64,000 nucleotides of DNA from an uncultured Eubacteriales bacterium (GCA_934667845.1 CAKUMQ010000002.1:1-64000), one strand, 5' to 3'; numbered from the stretch's first letter, positions 35,879 to 44,693 are shown. Notes: generated by a model from the letters alone, not told the origin. Numbers and translations are program-made.

Positions 35879-36604
35879 TCACCTCTCCTTGTTTATCTGC
35901 CGGGCAGCCCAGACGGCATTGATCATCATCCAGATGCACAGCGCCGCGTTGCCCGAGCCTTGGCTCAGAACAAAATCCCATGTCGAAATTTCTGCGCCGA
36001 GCGCCTGACGGATGTCGGGGATCAGCACAAAGACGATCTGCCAGACGAGCATGTGCACCGCAAACAGCCGCCGCGGCAGAACCGTTCGTTTGGTCAGCAG
36101 CGCGGCGGCGCCGGCGAGGATCAGCAGGAGCATTCCCGCATAGGCGATCAGCATGGCGGGCATCATTCGGCTGTACTGCGCCTGGATCAGCGCCGTCGTC
36201 TCCTCCCGCCCGAGCAGCGGGGCGAGCGTGGTCGTCCAGTCGGCAAGGCTGCCGATGAAAAAGTGCAGCACCCCGGCGGTGGCGACATAGATCACGCCGC
36301 CGATGAGAATGACACGCCGCGTGTTTTTGTGCTGCGGCAAAATCTGCATGACGGAGGCGCGCACGGTGAAAAAGCCGAGCGCCATGCCGCAAAGCCCCGT
36401 CGCCAGCAGCAGCGGCAGCCGCCACGGCTCCCACGATCCGTTTAAATACGCCTCTCTGGCAAACAGGCCGCTGTCGCCGGGGCTTGCCGGGATCACGCTT
36501 AGGCAAAGGTCGCCGATAAGCATGAAAAGCGCGCTGAGCGCACCGAGCAGACAGTCTCTTCGGTAGGTTTTCGGGGCAAAACCGGGGTCCTTTGCGTCGG
36601 GCAT
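35879..36604 (-). CDS. DUF6796-like membrane protein (copy 2), first gene of the cluster
   Basis: A 241-residue protein with about seven hydrophobic spans, the first at 18-38 (LLGALSALFMLIGDLCLSVI). The Gly-Asp in the first span and the late FVLSQGSGNAALCIWMM helix resemble the protein at 30783. It is the first gene of the minus-strand run of twelve, with GAGGGAG before the ATG and a palindrome 24 bases upstream. Confidence 0.65.
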   Translation of the reverse strand: MPDAKDPGFAPKTYRRDCLLGALSALFMLIGDLCLSVIPASPGDSGLFAREAYLNGSWEPWRLPLLLATGLCGMALGFFTVRASVMQILPQHKNTRRVILIGGVIYVATAGVLHFFIGSLADWTTTLAPLLGREETTALIQAQYSRMMPAMLIAYAGMLLLILAGAAALLTKRTVLPRRLFAVHMLVWQIVFVLIPDIRQALGAEISTWDFVLSQGSGNAALCIWMMINAVWAARQINKER

Positions 36605-36627
36605 TGACCGTCATCTCCCTCTTTTTA

Positions 36628-36647
36628 CGGTTAGCCAAGGCTAACCG
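36628..36647. promoter_or_regulatory. Perfect palindrome upstream of the 12-gene minus-strand cluster
   Basis: CGGTTAGCC (36628-36636) and GGCTAACCG (36639-36647) are exact reverse complements around AA. It lies 23 bases before the first start codon. It looks like an operator for a dimeric regulator (TetR- or MerR-like spacing), but no good promoter hexamers are visible and no regulator gene is adjacent. Confidence 0.6.
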
Positions 36648-36657
36648 CAGGGGCGTT

Positions 36658-36686
36658 GAAAAAGCTGCCAAAGGGGCAGCTTTTTC
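36658..36686. terminator. Bidirectional terminator
   Basis: GAAAAAGCTGCC (36658-36669) pairs with GGCAGCTTTTTC (36675-36686). A-tract and T-tract flank the stem, so it works on both strands. It probably ends the azlCD transcript. Confidence 0.85.
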
Positions 36687-36837
36687 ACTTCATGCGGCGT
36701 TTCCCCGCCTGCCGCAGTCCGGCGGCGGGGAGAAAGACGGCCGCAAATCTGTATCCGGTCACAGTATAGCACACCGTTTCGGATTTTTCAATAGGCGCAC
36801 AGGCAAATTTTACCCGGACAAGCCGCGGCGGGCGGCT

Positions 36838-37152
36838 TTAGCCGATGCCGGGGATGTACTCTAAAATGAGCACCAGCGCGCAGCAGAGCGCGGCGGTTTT
36901 GAACAGTCCGGCGTCAAACCAGGCGGCGATGAGTCCGCCGACCAGCGCGACAGCGCCGGCGATCGGGGAGCCGGTGGCGGACAGAATGGCGGGAAACGTC
37001 ATGACCGCCAGCGTGGCATAGGGGGTGTAGTACAGAAACGAGCGCAGAAAGCGGCTCTTGACCGGGCGGCGCAGCAGCGTCAGCGGCAGAACGCGGATGG
37101 CGTAGGTGACGCCGGACATGATCAGCAGATAGATCCAGAAATTATGCGCCAT
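36838..37152 (-). CDS. azlD: AzlD-like branched-chain amino acid exporter, small subunit
   Basis: A 104-residue membrane protein with about four spans, opening with WIYLLIMSGVTYAIRVLPLTLL, typical of AzlD. With AzlC it forms an exporter of branched-chain amino acids or their analogues. It overlaps azlC by eleven bases. Confidence 0.88.
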   Translation of the reverse strand: MAHNFWIYLLIMSGVTYAIRVLPLTLLRRPVKSRFLRSFLYYTPYATLAVMTFPAILSATGSPIAGAVALVGGLIAAWFDAGLFKTAALCCALVLILEYIPGIG

Positions 37153-37885
37153 GGGTGTCCACCTCCGGTTCCGGCTCGTCCACGGGATGCAGCCAGGCGG
37201 CGCCGGCAGCCAGCAGTACGGTCAGCAAAATGGTGCGGGTGCCCTCTGACCACGCGGAGACGAGCGGGGCATACGCTATGGCGGCGCTGAGGGCAAAGCC
37301 GAGCAGCACCACAAGGCGAACCGTCCGGTCACGGCGCGCGGGCGGTGTGAATACCGCCATAAACATACCGTACAGCGCGACGCCGAGCGCGCTGACGATG
37401 CGGGTGGGCAGCAGCTGCCCCGCCGCGATGCCGAGCGCAGTGCCTGCCGCCCAGCACGGGACGGCGATCAGCATCGCGCCGAAGGGATACCGCACGTCGA
37501 GCGGCATATCGCGCGAGACGGAGATGCCGAAGATCTCGTCCGTCACGCCGAAGCCGAGCAGAAGACGGGAGGCGATGCCGGTCTTCGGCGACAGGCGCTG
37601 GCTCAGCGCGACGCTCATCAGCAGATAGCGGGCGTTGGTGACCAGCGTGATCAGCGCCATTTCTGCATAGGCGGCGTCGGCGGCGATCAGGGTGAACGCG
37701 GCATATTCACCGGCGGAGGCGTTGTTCAGCAGGCTGGTCAACAGCCCTTCAAACACGCCCAGCCCGGCACGGCGCGCGGCGATGCCCAGAGAAAAAGCCA
37801 CGGCAAAATAGCCGAGACCGATCGGGATACCGTCGCGAAAGCCGTCCTTGAGGGGATGGGAAACGACCGGGAAACGGGATGACAT
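37142..37885 (-). CDS. azlC: AzlC-like branched-chain amino acid exporter, large subunit
   Basis: A 247-residue membrane protein with the AzlC N terminus (DGIPIGLGYFAVAFSLGI) and the VTNARYLLMSVALS and FGVTDEIFGIS motifs. Usual length is about 230-250. It is co-translated with azlD. A GAAAGGAGC site precedes the ATG. Confidence 0.9.
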   Translation of the reverse strand: MSSRFPVVSHPLKDGFRDGIPIGLGYFAVAFSLGIAARRAGLGVFEGLLTSLLNNASAGEYAAFTLIAADAAYAEMALITLVTNARYLLMSVALSQRLSPKTGIASRLLLGFGVTDEIFGISVSRDMPLDVRYPFGAMLIAVPCWAAGTALGIAAGQLLPTRIVSALGVALYGMFMAVFTPPARRDRTVRLVVLLGFALSAAIAYAPLVSAWSEGTRTILLTVLLAAGAAWLHPVDEPEPEVDTHGA

Positions 37886-37980
37886 GGGAAGCTCCTTTCG
37901 GGGGTTGCGGCAAAACTAAGCGGCATAAACCCCCCGGCCCTGCCGCCGGGCAGAACCGAGGGGTCTGTGGATATACTGTC

Positions 37981-37999
37981 AAAAAGCGGCGGGACGCCG
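37981..37999 (-). terminator. Terminator of upp
   Basis: CGGCG and CGCCG pair around GGA (37987-37999). On the minus strand five T follow (37981-37985), three bases after the upp stop. Confidence 0.65.
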
Positions 38000-38001
38000 G
38001 A

Positions 38002-38631
38002 TCACTTTGTGCCGAAAATACGGTCGCCCGCATCGCCGAGACCGGGGATGATATAGCCCTTTTCGTTGAGCTTCTCATCCAGCGCGGCGCAGTAGATATG
38101 CACGTCGGGATGCGCCTTCTGCAGTGCCGCAAGCCCCTCGGGAGCGGCAATGATGCACATGAATTTGATGTTTTTCGGATGGCGCTTTTTGATCTGACCG
38201 ATAGCGTCCACAGCCGAGCCGCCGGTCGCGCACATCGGATCCAGCACGATCACGTCGCGCTCCTCAATGTCCGCGGGCAGCTTGCAGTAGTATTCGACCG
38301 GCTCGAGCGTCTCCTCGTTGCGATAGAGGCCGATATGGCCGACGCGCGCAGACGGCACCAGCTCCAGAGCGCCGTCCACCATGCCGAGACCGGCGCGCAG
38401 GATCGGCACAAATGCCAGCTTGCGGCCCGCCAGCTTTTTGCCGGTCGTCTTGGCGATCGGCGTCTCCACCTCCACGTCGCAGACGGGCAGATCGCGGGTG
38501 GCTTCGTATACCATCAGCTCGGTGATCTCCGAGACCAGCTCACGGAACTCTTTAGAGCTGGTGTGGCGGTCGCGCAGAACAGAGAGCTTATGCTGGATCA
38601 GCGGGTGGTCGGCAACAAACGGTTGGCACAT
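38002..38631 (-). CDS. upp: Uracil phosphoribosyltransferase
   Basis: A 209-residue enzyme that makes UMP from uracil and PRPP (pyrimidine salvage). The PRPP loop is [12 protein letters not shown] (about 128-139), and the family motifs [14 protein letters not shown] and [13 protein letters not shown] are present. Length matches the family. CAGGAGG lies eight bases before the ATG. Confidence 0.97.
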   Translation of the reverse strand: MCQPFVADHPLIQHKLSVLRDRHTSSKEFRELVSEITELMVYEATRDLPVCDVEVETPIAKTTGKKLAGRKLAFVPILRAGLGMVDGALELVPSARVGHIGLYRNEETLEPVEYYCKLPADIEERDVIVLDPMCATGGSAVDAIGQIKKRHPKNIKFMCIIAAPEGLAALQKAHPDVHIYCAALDEKLNEKGYIIPGLGDAGDRIFGTK

Positions 38632-38679
38632 AGATAAAACCTCCTGTATATTTGACAGTGTGGATAACGGACTGTATAA

Positions 38680-39399
38680 CTACATCTGCGCAGCCTGACG
38701 GGCGCGAAGCTCGCGCTCCGCCTGGGGCAGGCGCAGATAGAGCGGCAAAAGGGTGTCGGCGTCGGCGGTCTCGCCCCGCAGGAGGCAGGGCAGCGCAGCC
38801 GCCGCCACGCCGGCGGCGCGGGGGAACCGCAGCGCCTCGGGGGCAAGCGTCAGCCCGGGCAGAACGGGCGACCACTCGGCATAGCAGGCCGCCGCGCCGT
38901 CGCCGACCAGCAGGATGCGCCCGCCGATAGTCTGCAGGCGGGAGAGCGTCTCCTCCATCGTCAGCGCCTCGTCCGGCGTGCGCCGGGCAAGCGCGCCGTC
39001 TTCCAGAGAGAAGCAGGCGGTGTAGACCTGGCGGCAGCGCGCGTCCATGACGGCGCAGACGGTGAGCTGTCCGGGCAGCCCGTGGAAGTTATACGCCATC
39101 GCCTCGGTGGAGGAGACGGCGGCGACGGGCAGACGGCGGGCAAACGCCAGCCCTTTGGCTGCCGCCACGCCGATGCGCACGCCGGTAAAGGAGCCGGGAC
39201 CGACCGTGACAGCGATCGCCGTCAGCTCATCGGGGGAAACGCCCGCCTGCGTCAGCGCCGAGCCGACCATCGGCATCAGCGTGCGGCTGTGCATGCCGCC
39301 CGCGCGGACATAGCCCTCGGCGAGCAGCGCGCCGCCGTCGCCGACCACGGCACAGGAGGCAGCCACTGCCGAGGTATCAAGAGCCAGCAGTCTCAGCAT
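38680..39399 (-). CDS. tsaB: tRNA threonylcarbamoyladenosine biosynthesis protein TsaB
   Basis: A 239-residue TsaB, which with TsaD and TsaE makes t6A37 in tRNA. The ASKHA motifs LLALDTSAVAASCAV and VTVGPGSFTGVRIGVAAAKG are visible. The ATG at 39399 overlaps the tsaE stop by seven bases; a GGGAGGGG site lies within the tsaE end. Confidence 0.95.
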   Translation of the reverse strand: MLRLLALDTSAVAASCAVVGDGGALLAEGYVRAGGMHSRTLMPMVGSALTQAGVSPDELTAIAVTVGPGSFTGVRIGVAAAKGLAFARRLPVAAVSSTEAMAYNFHGLPGQLTVCAVMDARCRQVYTACFSLEDGALARRTPDEALTMEETLSRLQTIGGRILLVGDGAAACYAEWSPVLPGLTLAPEALRFPRAAGVAAAALPCLLRGETADADTLLPLYLRLPQAERELRARQAAQM

Positions 39400-39812
39400 G
39401 TGATCCCCTCCCATGTGATCGTCCGCGTCGTGTCGTCGACGCGGGAAAAGGTGATGCGCACCGCATCGGGCGGGAGCGCATTTTCAATATGCTCGCTCCA
39501 TTCGACCGCCAGCACGGCGCCCTGCTCCCGGTAGTCGAAAAAGCCGGTCGCATAGAGGTCGTCCCAGTCGGTGACGCGGTACATATCAAAGTGGACAAGC
39601 GGGGGCGTCCCGCCGTAGACATTGACAAGGGAAAAGGTGGGGCTGTGTACCTGCGCCTCCGGGCAGAGCACCGAGGCGAGACCGCGCACGAACGCGGTCT
39701 TGCCCATGCCGAGATCGCCGTATAAAGCCAGCACCTCGCCGCCGTGCAGCGCCGCTGCCATGCGGGCGCCGAGCGCTTCGGTCTCCGCCGCGCTGCGGGT
39801 CGTCACGGTCAT
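39393..39812 (-). CDS. tsaE: tRNA threonylcarbamoyladenosine biosynthesis ATPase TsaE
   Basis: A 139-residue P-loop ATPase of the t6A pathway. Walker A is GDLGMGKT (about 34-41), followed by VHSPTFSLVNVY and the HFDMYR motif. The ATG at 39812 has GGTGGAG upstream; the in-frame GTG at 39854 lies in the promoter region and is rejected. It is the first gene of the tsaE-tsaB pair. Confidence 0.95.
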   Translation of the reverse strand: MTVTTRSAAETEALGARMAAALHGGEVLALYGDLGMGKTAFVRGLASVLCPEAQVHSPTFSLVNVYGGTPPLVHFDMYRVTDWDDLYATGFFDYREQGAVLAVEWSEHIENALPPDAVRITFSRVDDTTRTITWEGITC

Positions 39813-39844
39813 ATTTTCTCCACCTGCCTTCAGTTCCACCCCAC

Positions 39845-39873
39845 AGTATACCACACCTTCGGCAAAAAGCCAA
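39845..39873 (-). promoter_or_regulatory. Promoter of tsaE-tsaB
   Basis: On the minus strand TTGGCT (39873-39868) and TATACT (39850-39845) are separated by 17 bp, 33 bases before the tsaE start. Confidence 0.75.
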
Positions 39874-39929
39874 TAGCCAAATCGGCATTTTTCCGCAAAA
39901 AGCGGGCGGGAGCGGGGATAAGCCCGCGC

Positions 39930-40691
39930 CTATCGCTGCATCTTCATCCACGCGTCGGTCAGCAGACGGTCGGGCAGCAGCTTGAACAGCAGATGCTGTA
40001 GCTTTGTGTACCAGTTGGTGACGCAGAGGATGCGCCCGCGCTTGGCGGCACGCACCGCGCGGCGCACCACGTCGCCGACCTCGAGCAGCGGCTTCATCTC
40101 GCGCGGACCGGCAGCGCCCTCAGGCTGCGCCTTGCCGAGAAACGCCGTGTTGACCCAGCCGGGGCAGAACACCGTCACGGTCAGACCGCGCGGGCGCACC
40201 TCATACCGCAGCGCCTTGCCGAAGTGCAGCACAAAGGATTTTGACGAGGCGTAGATGTTAAAGTTCGGCAGCGGCGTGAAGCAGGAGCCGGACCCCATCT
40301 CCACGATATGACCGCCCCGCCGCATATAGGGGATCGCGGCATAGGTGACGCGCACGAGCGCCTTCACGTTGACGTCGATCATTCCGCAGATTTCCCGCTC
40401 GGGCAGCGCGGTGAACTCGCCGAACAGTCCGTAGCCCGCGGCGCAGATCAGCCAGGACAGCTCCGGTTTTTCGCGGGCGAGCGCCTCCTGTACGGCGGCG
40501 ATGCCCTCCTCCGTCGCGAGGTCGGCTTCGATGATCCGGCAGGGGGCGGAAAGTTCCCGGGAGAGCGCTTCCAGCCGCTCCCGGCTGCGGGCGATGAGCC
40601 AGAAGCCGTCGGCCTCCTTTGCGGCGTCAAGCTGACGGGCAAATTCCCGCCCGATGCCGGAGGATGCGCCGGTGATCAGTGCAACAGCCAT
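39930..40691 (-). CDS. Short-chain dehydrogenase/reductase (SDR)
   Basis: A 253-residue classical SDR. Cofactor motif TGASSGIG (7-14), CAAGYG near 85 and catalytic YASSK (about 147-151) with the upstream Ser in MGSGSC. A C-terminal amphipathic extension (YTKLQHLLFKLLPDRLL) resembles the DltE/YqjQ-type group. The substrate is unknown; single gene with its own promoter. Confidence 0.87.
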   Translation of the reverse strand: MAVALITGASSGIGREFARQLDAAKEADGFWLIARSRERLEALSRELSAPCRIIEADLATEEGIAAVQEALAREKPELSWLICAAGYGLFGEFTALPEREICGMIDVNVKALVRVTYAAIPYMRRGGHIVEMGSGSCFTPLPNFNIYASSKSFVLHFGKALRYEVRPRGLTVTVFCPGWVNTAFLGKAQPEGAAGPREMKPLLEVGDVVRRAVRAAKRGRILCVTNWYTKLQHLLFKLLPDRLLTDAWMKMQR

Positions 40692-40742
40692 AGAAAAATA
40701 CCCCTTTTCGCGCAGGACCCGCGGCGGATCCCGTTTTTCCCC

Positions 40743-40771
40743 ATTGTAGCATCTTTTCCCCGTCCGCGCAA
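40743..40771 (-). promoter_or_regulatory. Promoter of the SDR gene
   Basis: On the minus strand TTGCGC (40771-40766) and TACAAT (40748-40743) have a 17-bp spacer, about 50 bases before the start codon. Confidence 0.65.
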
Positions 40772-40908
40772 GCCCGGCGGCATATTTTTCGCGCCGCGCG
40801 CATAGGATAGCACCGCAGAGACAGGCGGGAGCGGGGCGCTTTCACCTCAACGCGCGGTCCGCCGACACGGCGGACCGGCAAAACCGAGAAAAAGAGGAGC
40901 GTGCAGAT

Positions 40909-42423
40909 ATGGAATGGTCGGAAAAAACGGCGGCAGCGGTCGCCGAATGGGCGGGCGACGAGCGGGACGAGCGTCCGATCGACGGGGAATTCACCCTGCC
41001 GGATTACTGTCCCGAGGTGGCGGCAATACTCAAATGTCTGGTCGAGCCGATGATCCAGACGCGGCAGATCGCCGGTGACCGCGTCACGGCGGAGGGGGTC
41101 GTGCTGATCCGGGTGCTGTATCTGGACGAGGAGCGGACACAGGTCTATTCCTGCGATTTCACACAGCCGTTTTCCGGCAGCTTTACGCTGAAAAAGGCGG
41201 TCGGACCGTCTCCCTCCTGCGATATTACGGCGCGGACGGAATATGTCAACTGCCGGGCGACCGGCCCGCGGCGCATCGACATACACGGCGCGTTTTCCCT
41301 GCGGCTGCGGCTGCTCTGCGCCGGGACGGTCACGCTGCTTGCGCCGCCGGAGGAGGAGGGGTTGTGCGTCCGCACACAGACAGTGCCGACCACGGTGCCC
41401 GCGGCGGCAGCGGAAAAGAGCTTCACGGTCAGCGAGGTGCTGGATATCGGCGGGCGGGCGCCGGTTGCGGCGCTTCTGCGCACGGGCTGTGCCGTGCAGA
41501 CCGAGCCGCCGACCCGCCTGTCCGGCAAGCTGGTGTTAAAGGGGCTGCTGACGATCGACAACGTCTACCGCACCGAGGCGGGCGACATCGAGAGCGTCAC
41601 GCACGAGATCCCGTTTGACCAGCTGCTCGATATTGAGGGCCTGAAAGAGGATATGCTCTGCGATGTGCGCCCGTCCGTCGCCGCCCGCGAGGTGCGGGTC
41701 ACGCCGAATCAGGCGGGCGCGAACACGCTTTTATCCGTCACGGTGAAGCTGACGGTCGGCGTTACCGCCTATGCGGCGGGGGAGGCGTCCGTCGTCACCG
41801 ATGCGTTTTCCTCCCGCTGTCCCGTCAAGGCGGAGACGTCGCGCCTGACGTTTACCGCGCTGCGGGACATCGACACCGCCCGCCACACCGTGCGGGAGCA
41901 GGTCGAGCTGCCCGAGGACGTGGAGCGGGTGCTGGATATCTGGGTGGATACCCCATCGGCGGCGCAGAGCAGGGGAGAGGACGGTGCTGCTGTCTGCGGT
42001 CAGCTCAACATGTGTATGCTCGCGCGCGACCGGGCGGGGCAGATCGGGTATTATGAGCGCACGGCGGACTACCGCCTGCCGCTTGCGGATGCCGACGGCG
42101 AGCGGGAATGCCGCGTCGCGCCGCTGCACACCGACTACACCCCCGGCGCGGGGACGCTTGCGGTCACGGTCACGCTGCTGCTGACCTGCCTGCGGCAGAC
42201 CACCGAAACGGTCGACTGCGTGACGGCGCTCTCCGCCGACGAGAATGCCGCCTATCCGCCGCGCAAGGCGGCGCTGAAGCTCTACTATGCCGCGGCGGGC
42301 GAGTCGCTGTGGGCGATCGCCAAGACCTGCCGCGCGCCGCTTGCCGCCGTCAGCGGCGAAAACGGGCTGACCGGCGACACCGTGCCGGACGACCGGCTGC
42401 TGCTGATCCCGCTGAATACATGA
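40909..42423 (+). CDS. SipL-like protein: DUF3794 (SPOCS) domains plus LysM
   Basis: A 504-residue protein without signal peptide. The N-terminal region shows DUF3794/SPOCS modules (about 30-160, 170-290 and 300-420 region, with repeats of the Q-x-x-A-G-x-x-x-x-E-G-x-x-x-x-x-V-L-Y pattern) and a C-terminal LysM (YYAAAGESLWAIAKTCRAPLAAVSGENGL, about 450-500). This order and length match SipL, which binds SpoIVA and helps build the spore coat in clostridia. AGGAGCG precedes the ATG. It supports an endospore-forming lineage, though SPOCS proteins also occur in non-sporulating relatives. Confidence 0.82.
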   Translation: MEWSEKTAAAVAEWAGDERDERPIDGEFTLPDYCPEVAAILKCLVEPMIQTRQIAGDRVTAEGVVLIRVLYLDEERTQVYSCDFTQPFSGSFTLKKAVGPSPSCDITARTEYVNCRATGPRRIDIHGAFSLRLRLLCAGTVTLLAPPEEEGLCVRTQTVPTTVPAAAAEKSFTVSEVLDIGGRAPVAALLRTGCAVQTEPPTRLSGKLVLKGLLTIDNVYRTEAGDIESVTHEIPFDQLLDIEGLKEDMLCDVRPSVAAREVRVTPNQAGANTLLSVTVKLTVGVTAYAAGEASVVTDAFSSRCPVKAETSRLTFTALRDIDTARHTVREQVELPEDVERVLDIWVDTPSAAQSRGEDGAAVCGQLNMCMLARDRAGQIGYYERTADYRLPLADADGERECRVAPLHTDYTPGAGTLAVTVTLLLTCLRQTTETVDCVTALSADENAAYPPRKAALKLYYAAAGESLWAIAKTCRAPLAAVSGENGLTGDTVPDDRLLLIPLNT

Positions 42424-42429
42424 GACAAC

Positions 42430-42459
42430 GACCGCGACCGGATCGCTCCGGCCGCGGTC
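42430..42459 (+). terminator. Hairpin after the SipL-like gene
   Basis: GACCGCG and CCGGA pair with TCCGG and CGCGGTC at 42430-42459, six bases after the stop codon. No T-run follows, so termination by it alone is doubtful. Confidence 0.5.
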
Positions 42460-42478
42460 GATCCGCTTGGGCGGAGAC

Positions 42479-42516
42479 AAAAATCAGCCGCCGGACTGTG
42501 CAGTACGGCGGCTGAT
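42479..42516 (-). terminator. Terminator of ybaK
   Basis: An 11-bp stem (42483-42493 with 42506-42516); on the minus strand it is followed by a run of T (A-run at 42479-42483). It lies eleven bases past the ybaK stop. Confidence 0.82.
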
Positions 42517-42527
42517 CCCGTGTTTTC

Positions 42528-43019
42528 CTATTCCGCTTCCGCGGTCAGGTCGGCAAGGCTGCCCTGCCGCACGAGGGTGAGCAGGGTGTCGGGCGGCAGC
42601 TCCACCTGATCGCCGACGCGCCCGGCGCTGACGAGGATGGTCGGCTCTTTAGCGGCCTCCTCGGCGATCGTCGTGCGAAACGGCTTTTTCATCCCGAGCG
42701 GCGAGCAGCCGCCGTGGACATAGCCGGTCAGCGGCAGAAGCTCCCGCTGCGGCAGCATGGCAATGCTGCGCTCGCCGACGGCGCGGGCGGCTTTCTTGAG
42801 GTCGAGCGACCGCGCCACCGGCACGACGAACACATAATACTGTCCCGATGCGCCGCGCGTCACGAGCGTTTTGAACACCTGCTCTGCGGGCTTTCCGACC
42901 AGCGCGGCGATCGTCACGCCGTCCGGCGCGGGGTCGGCGGCGGGGTAGTGATGGGGCGTGTAGGCGACTTTTTTCTGCTCCAGCAGCCGCATCACATTGG
43001 TTTTCTGTTCTGCTGCCAT
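42528..43019 (-). CDS. ybaK: YbaK/EbsC-type Cys-tRNA(Pro) deacylase
   Basis: A 163-residue member of the YbaK group, which hydrolyses Cys mischarged on tRNA-Pro. The family core is seen: VFKTLVTRG, YYVFVVPVARSLDLKKAARAVG, GYVHGGCSPLGMKK and ILVSAGRVGDQVELPP. The conserved Lys is in VFKTLV. GAAAGGACGCGCC precedes the ATG. Confidence 0.93.
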   Translation of the reverse strand: MAAEQKTNVMRLLEQKKVAYTPHHYPAADPAPDGVTIAALVGKPAEQVFKTLVTRGASGQYYVFVVPVARSLDLKKAARAVGERSIAMLPQRELLPLTGYVHGGCSPLGMKKPFRTTIAEEAAKEPTILVSAGRVGDQVELPPDTLLTLVRQGSLADLTAEAE

Positions 43020-43043
43020 AGGCGGCGCGTCCTTTCTATGCGG

Positions 43044-44456
43044 TCAGACCGTTTCGATCTTCAGCAGATTCGTGTTGCCCGAATGACCGTTGGTCATGCC
43101 GCCGGTCACGAGGATACGGTCGCCCGGCATCAGGTGGAAGGCCTCGACGGCGGCGCGCTTGGCGGCATAGAACAGCACGTCGGTCGACTCATAGGTGTCG
43201 CACATCATCGGTGTCACGCCCCACGACAGCGCGAGCTTGCGCCAGGTCTTTTCGTCGGTCGTCAGCCCGAGAATGTCCACAGGCGAGCGGAAGCGCGACA
43301 CCATGCGGGCGGTCATGCCCGACAGGGTGCAGACCGCGATGGCGCGCGCGTTAATGTCCATGGACAGCGCGCAGGTCGCGTGGGACAGCGCGTCCACGGT
43401 GTTGCGGATCTCAAACGAAGCGGTGTAGAAGCGCTTTTTGAAATGAATGTTCTTCTCCGTCTCCTCGGCGATGCGCGCCATGGTATCTACCGCCGCCACC
43501 GGATACTGTCCCGCCGCCGTTTCGCCCGACAGCATGACGGCGCTCGTGCCGTCATAGACGGCGTTTGCCACGTCGGATGCCTCGGCGCGGGTCGGGCGGG
43601 GGCTGTGGATCATGGATTCCAACATCTCGGTCGCCGTGATGACCCGCTTGCCGAGCATACGGCACTTGGTGATGAGGTGCTTCTGGATGGCGGGCAGCTC
43701 CTCGAGCGGGATCTCCACGCCGAGGTCGCCGCGGCCGATCATAATGCCGCTGCATTCGCAGCAGATGTCCTCGATATTGTCAATGCCCGCGCGGTTCTCG
43801 ATCTTCGCGATCAGCTCGATCTCGTCTGCGCCGTGGGCGTGCAGGAACGACTTGACATCGATGAGATCCTGGCGGCAGGAGACAAACGAGCAGGCGATGA
43901 AGTCTACGTCATTTTCGATGCCGAACAGCAGATCCGCCTTGTCCTGCTCGCTTAGATACACCTGCTTGAGCACCTTGCCGGGGAAGCTCATGCTCTTATG
44001 GTTGGACAGCTCGCCGCCGATCAGCACCCGGCAGCGGACGTCCGTATCGGTCGTCTCCTCGACAAGAAAGCTCAAAAGTCCGTTGTTGAGCAGAATGCGG
44101 TCGCCCGGCTCCAGCTCCTGCGGCAGCTGCGCATAGCTGACCGCAACATGCGTCTGATCGCCCGGCTCCTGACGGGTCGTAAAGGTGAAGGGGTCGCCCT
44201 CTTTGAGCGTGATGGGGCCGTTTTCAAAGCTGCGGATGCGGTATTCCGGTCCCTTGGTGTCCAGCATGATCGCCACGGGGATGTGCAGCTCCTGCCGGAT
44301 CTTCCGGATCCGGCGGATGTGCGCCAGATGCTCGGCGTGGTCGCCGTGGGAGAAATTCAGGCGGGCGACGTTCATGCCCGCACGGAACAGCCCGGTCAGT
44401 GTTTCTTCGTCGGCACACGCCGGTCCCATGGTGCAGATGATCTTGGTCTTTCTCAT
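43044..44456 (-). CDS. pyk: Pyruvate kinase
   Basis: A 470-residue pyruvate kinase catalysing the last step of glycolysis. Motifs: TKIICTMGPA, MNVARLNFSHG, IMLDTKGPEYR, ELIAKIENRAGIDN with the catalytic Lys, IMIGRGDLGVE (usual MVARGDLGVE) and SDVANAVYDGTSAVMLSGETAAG. The C-terminal domain is complete. It lacks the extra PEP-utiliser-like C-terminal domain of Bacillus enzymes. AAGGAGTGCGC precedes the ATG. Two promoter-like pairs are present upstream on the minus strand, of which TTGCCC-16-TATATA is nearest. Confidence 0.97.
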   Translation of the reverse strand: MRKTKIICTMGPACADEETLTGLFRAGMNVARLNFSHGDHAEHLAHIRRIRKIRQELHIPVAIMLDTKGPEYRIRSFENGPITLKEGDPFTFTTRQEPGDQTHVAVSYAQLPQELEPGDRILLNNGLLSFLVEETTDTDVRCRVLIGGELSNHKSMSFPGKVLKQVYLSEQDKADLLFGIENDVDFIACSFVSCRQDLIDVKSFLHAHGADEIELIAKIENRAGIDNIEDICCECSGIMIGRGDLGVEIPLEELPAIQKHLITKCRMLGKRVITATEMLESMIHSPRPTRAEASDVANAVYDGTSAVMLSGETAAGQYPVAAVDTMARIAEETEKNIHFKKRFYTASFEIRNTVDALSHATCALSMDINARAIAVCTLSGMTARMVSRFRSPVDILGLTTDEKTWRKLALSWGVTPMMCDTYESTDVLFYAAKRAAVEAFHLMPGDRILVTGGMTNGHSGNTNLLKIETV

Positions 44457-44610
44457 AAAAGCGCACTCCTTTTCCTGTTCATTGCGCGGTATATACGGCA
44501 GCGCAGGGCATGGGCAAAAGCCGCGTCAGTTTCTTCTCTGACAAGAATATGCAACTTTTCCCATATACTATATTACCCCAAATTTCCGAAAAAAACAAGA
44601 GGGAAAAAGA

Positions 44611-44645
44611 AAAACGGCATCGGTTTTTTCACCGATACCGTTTTT
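44611..44645. terminator. Terminator, bidirectional
   Basis: AAAACGGCATCGGT (44611-44624) pairs with ACCGATACCGTTTT (44632-44645) with one mismatch, flanked by A and T runs. It probably stops transcription of the small membrane-protein gene on the minus strand. Confidence 0.85.
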
Positions 44646-44693
44646 TCTGCCGACCGACGGCAGGATATCCCCCTCCCCCGCGAACGGGAAAGC

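Noticed and set aside
42430..42459. A full rho-independent terminator for the SipL-like gene
   Set aside because: The stem is strong but there is no T-run, so it is listed only as a hairpin with low confidence.
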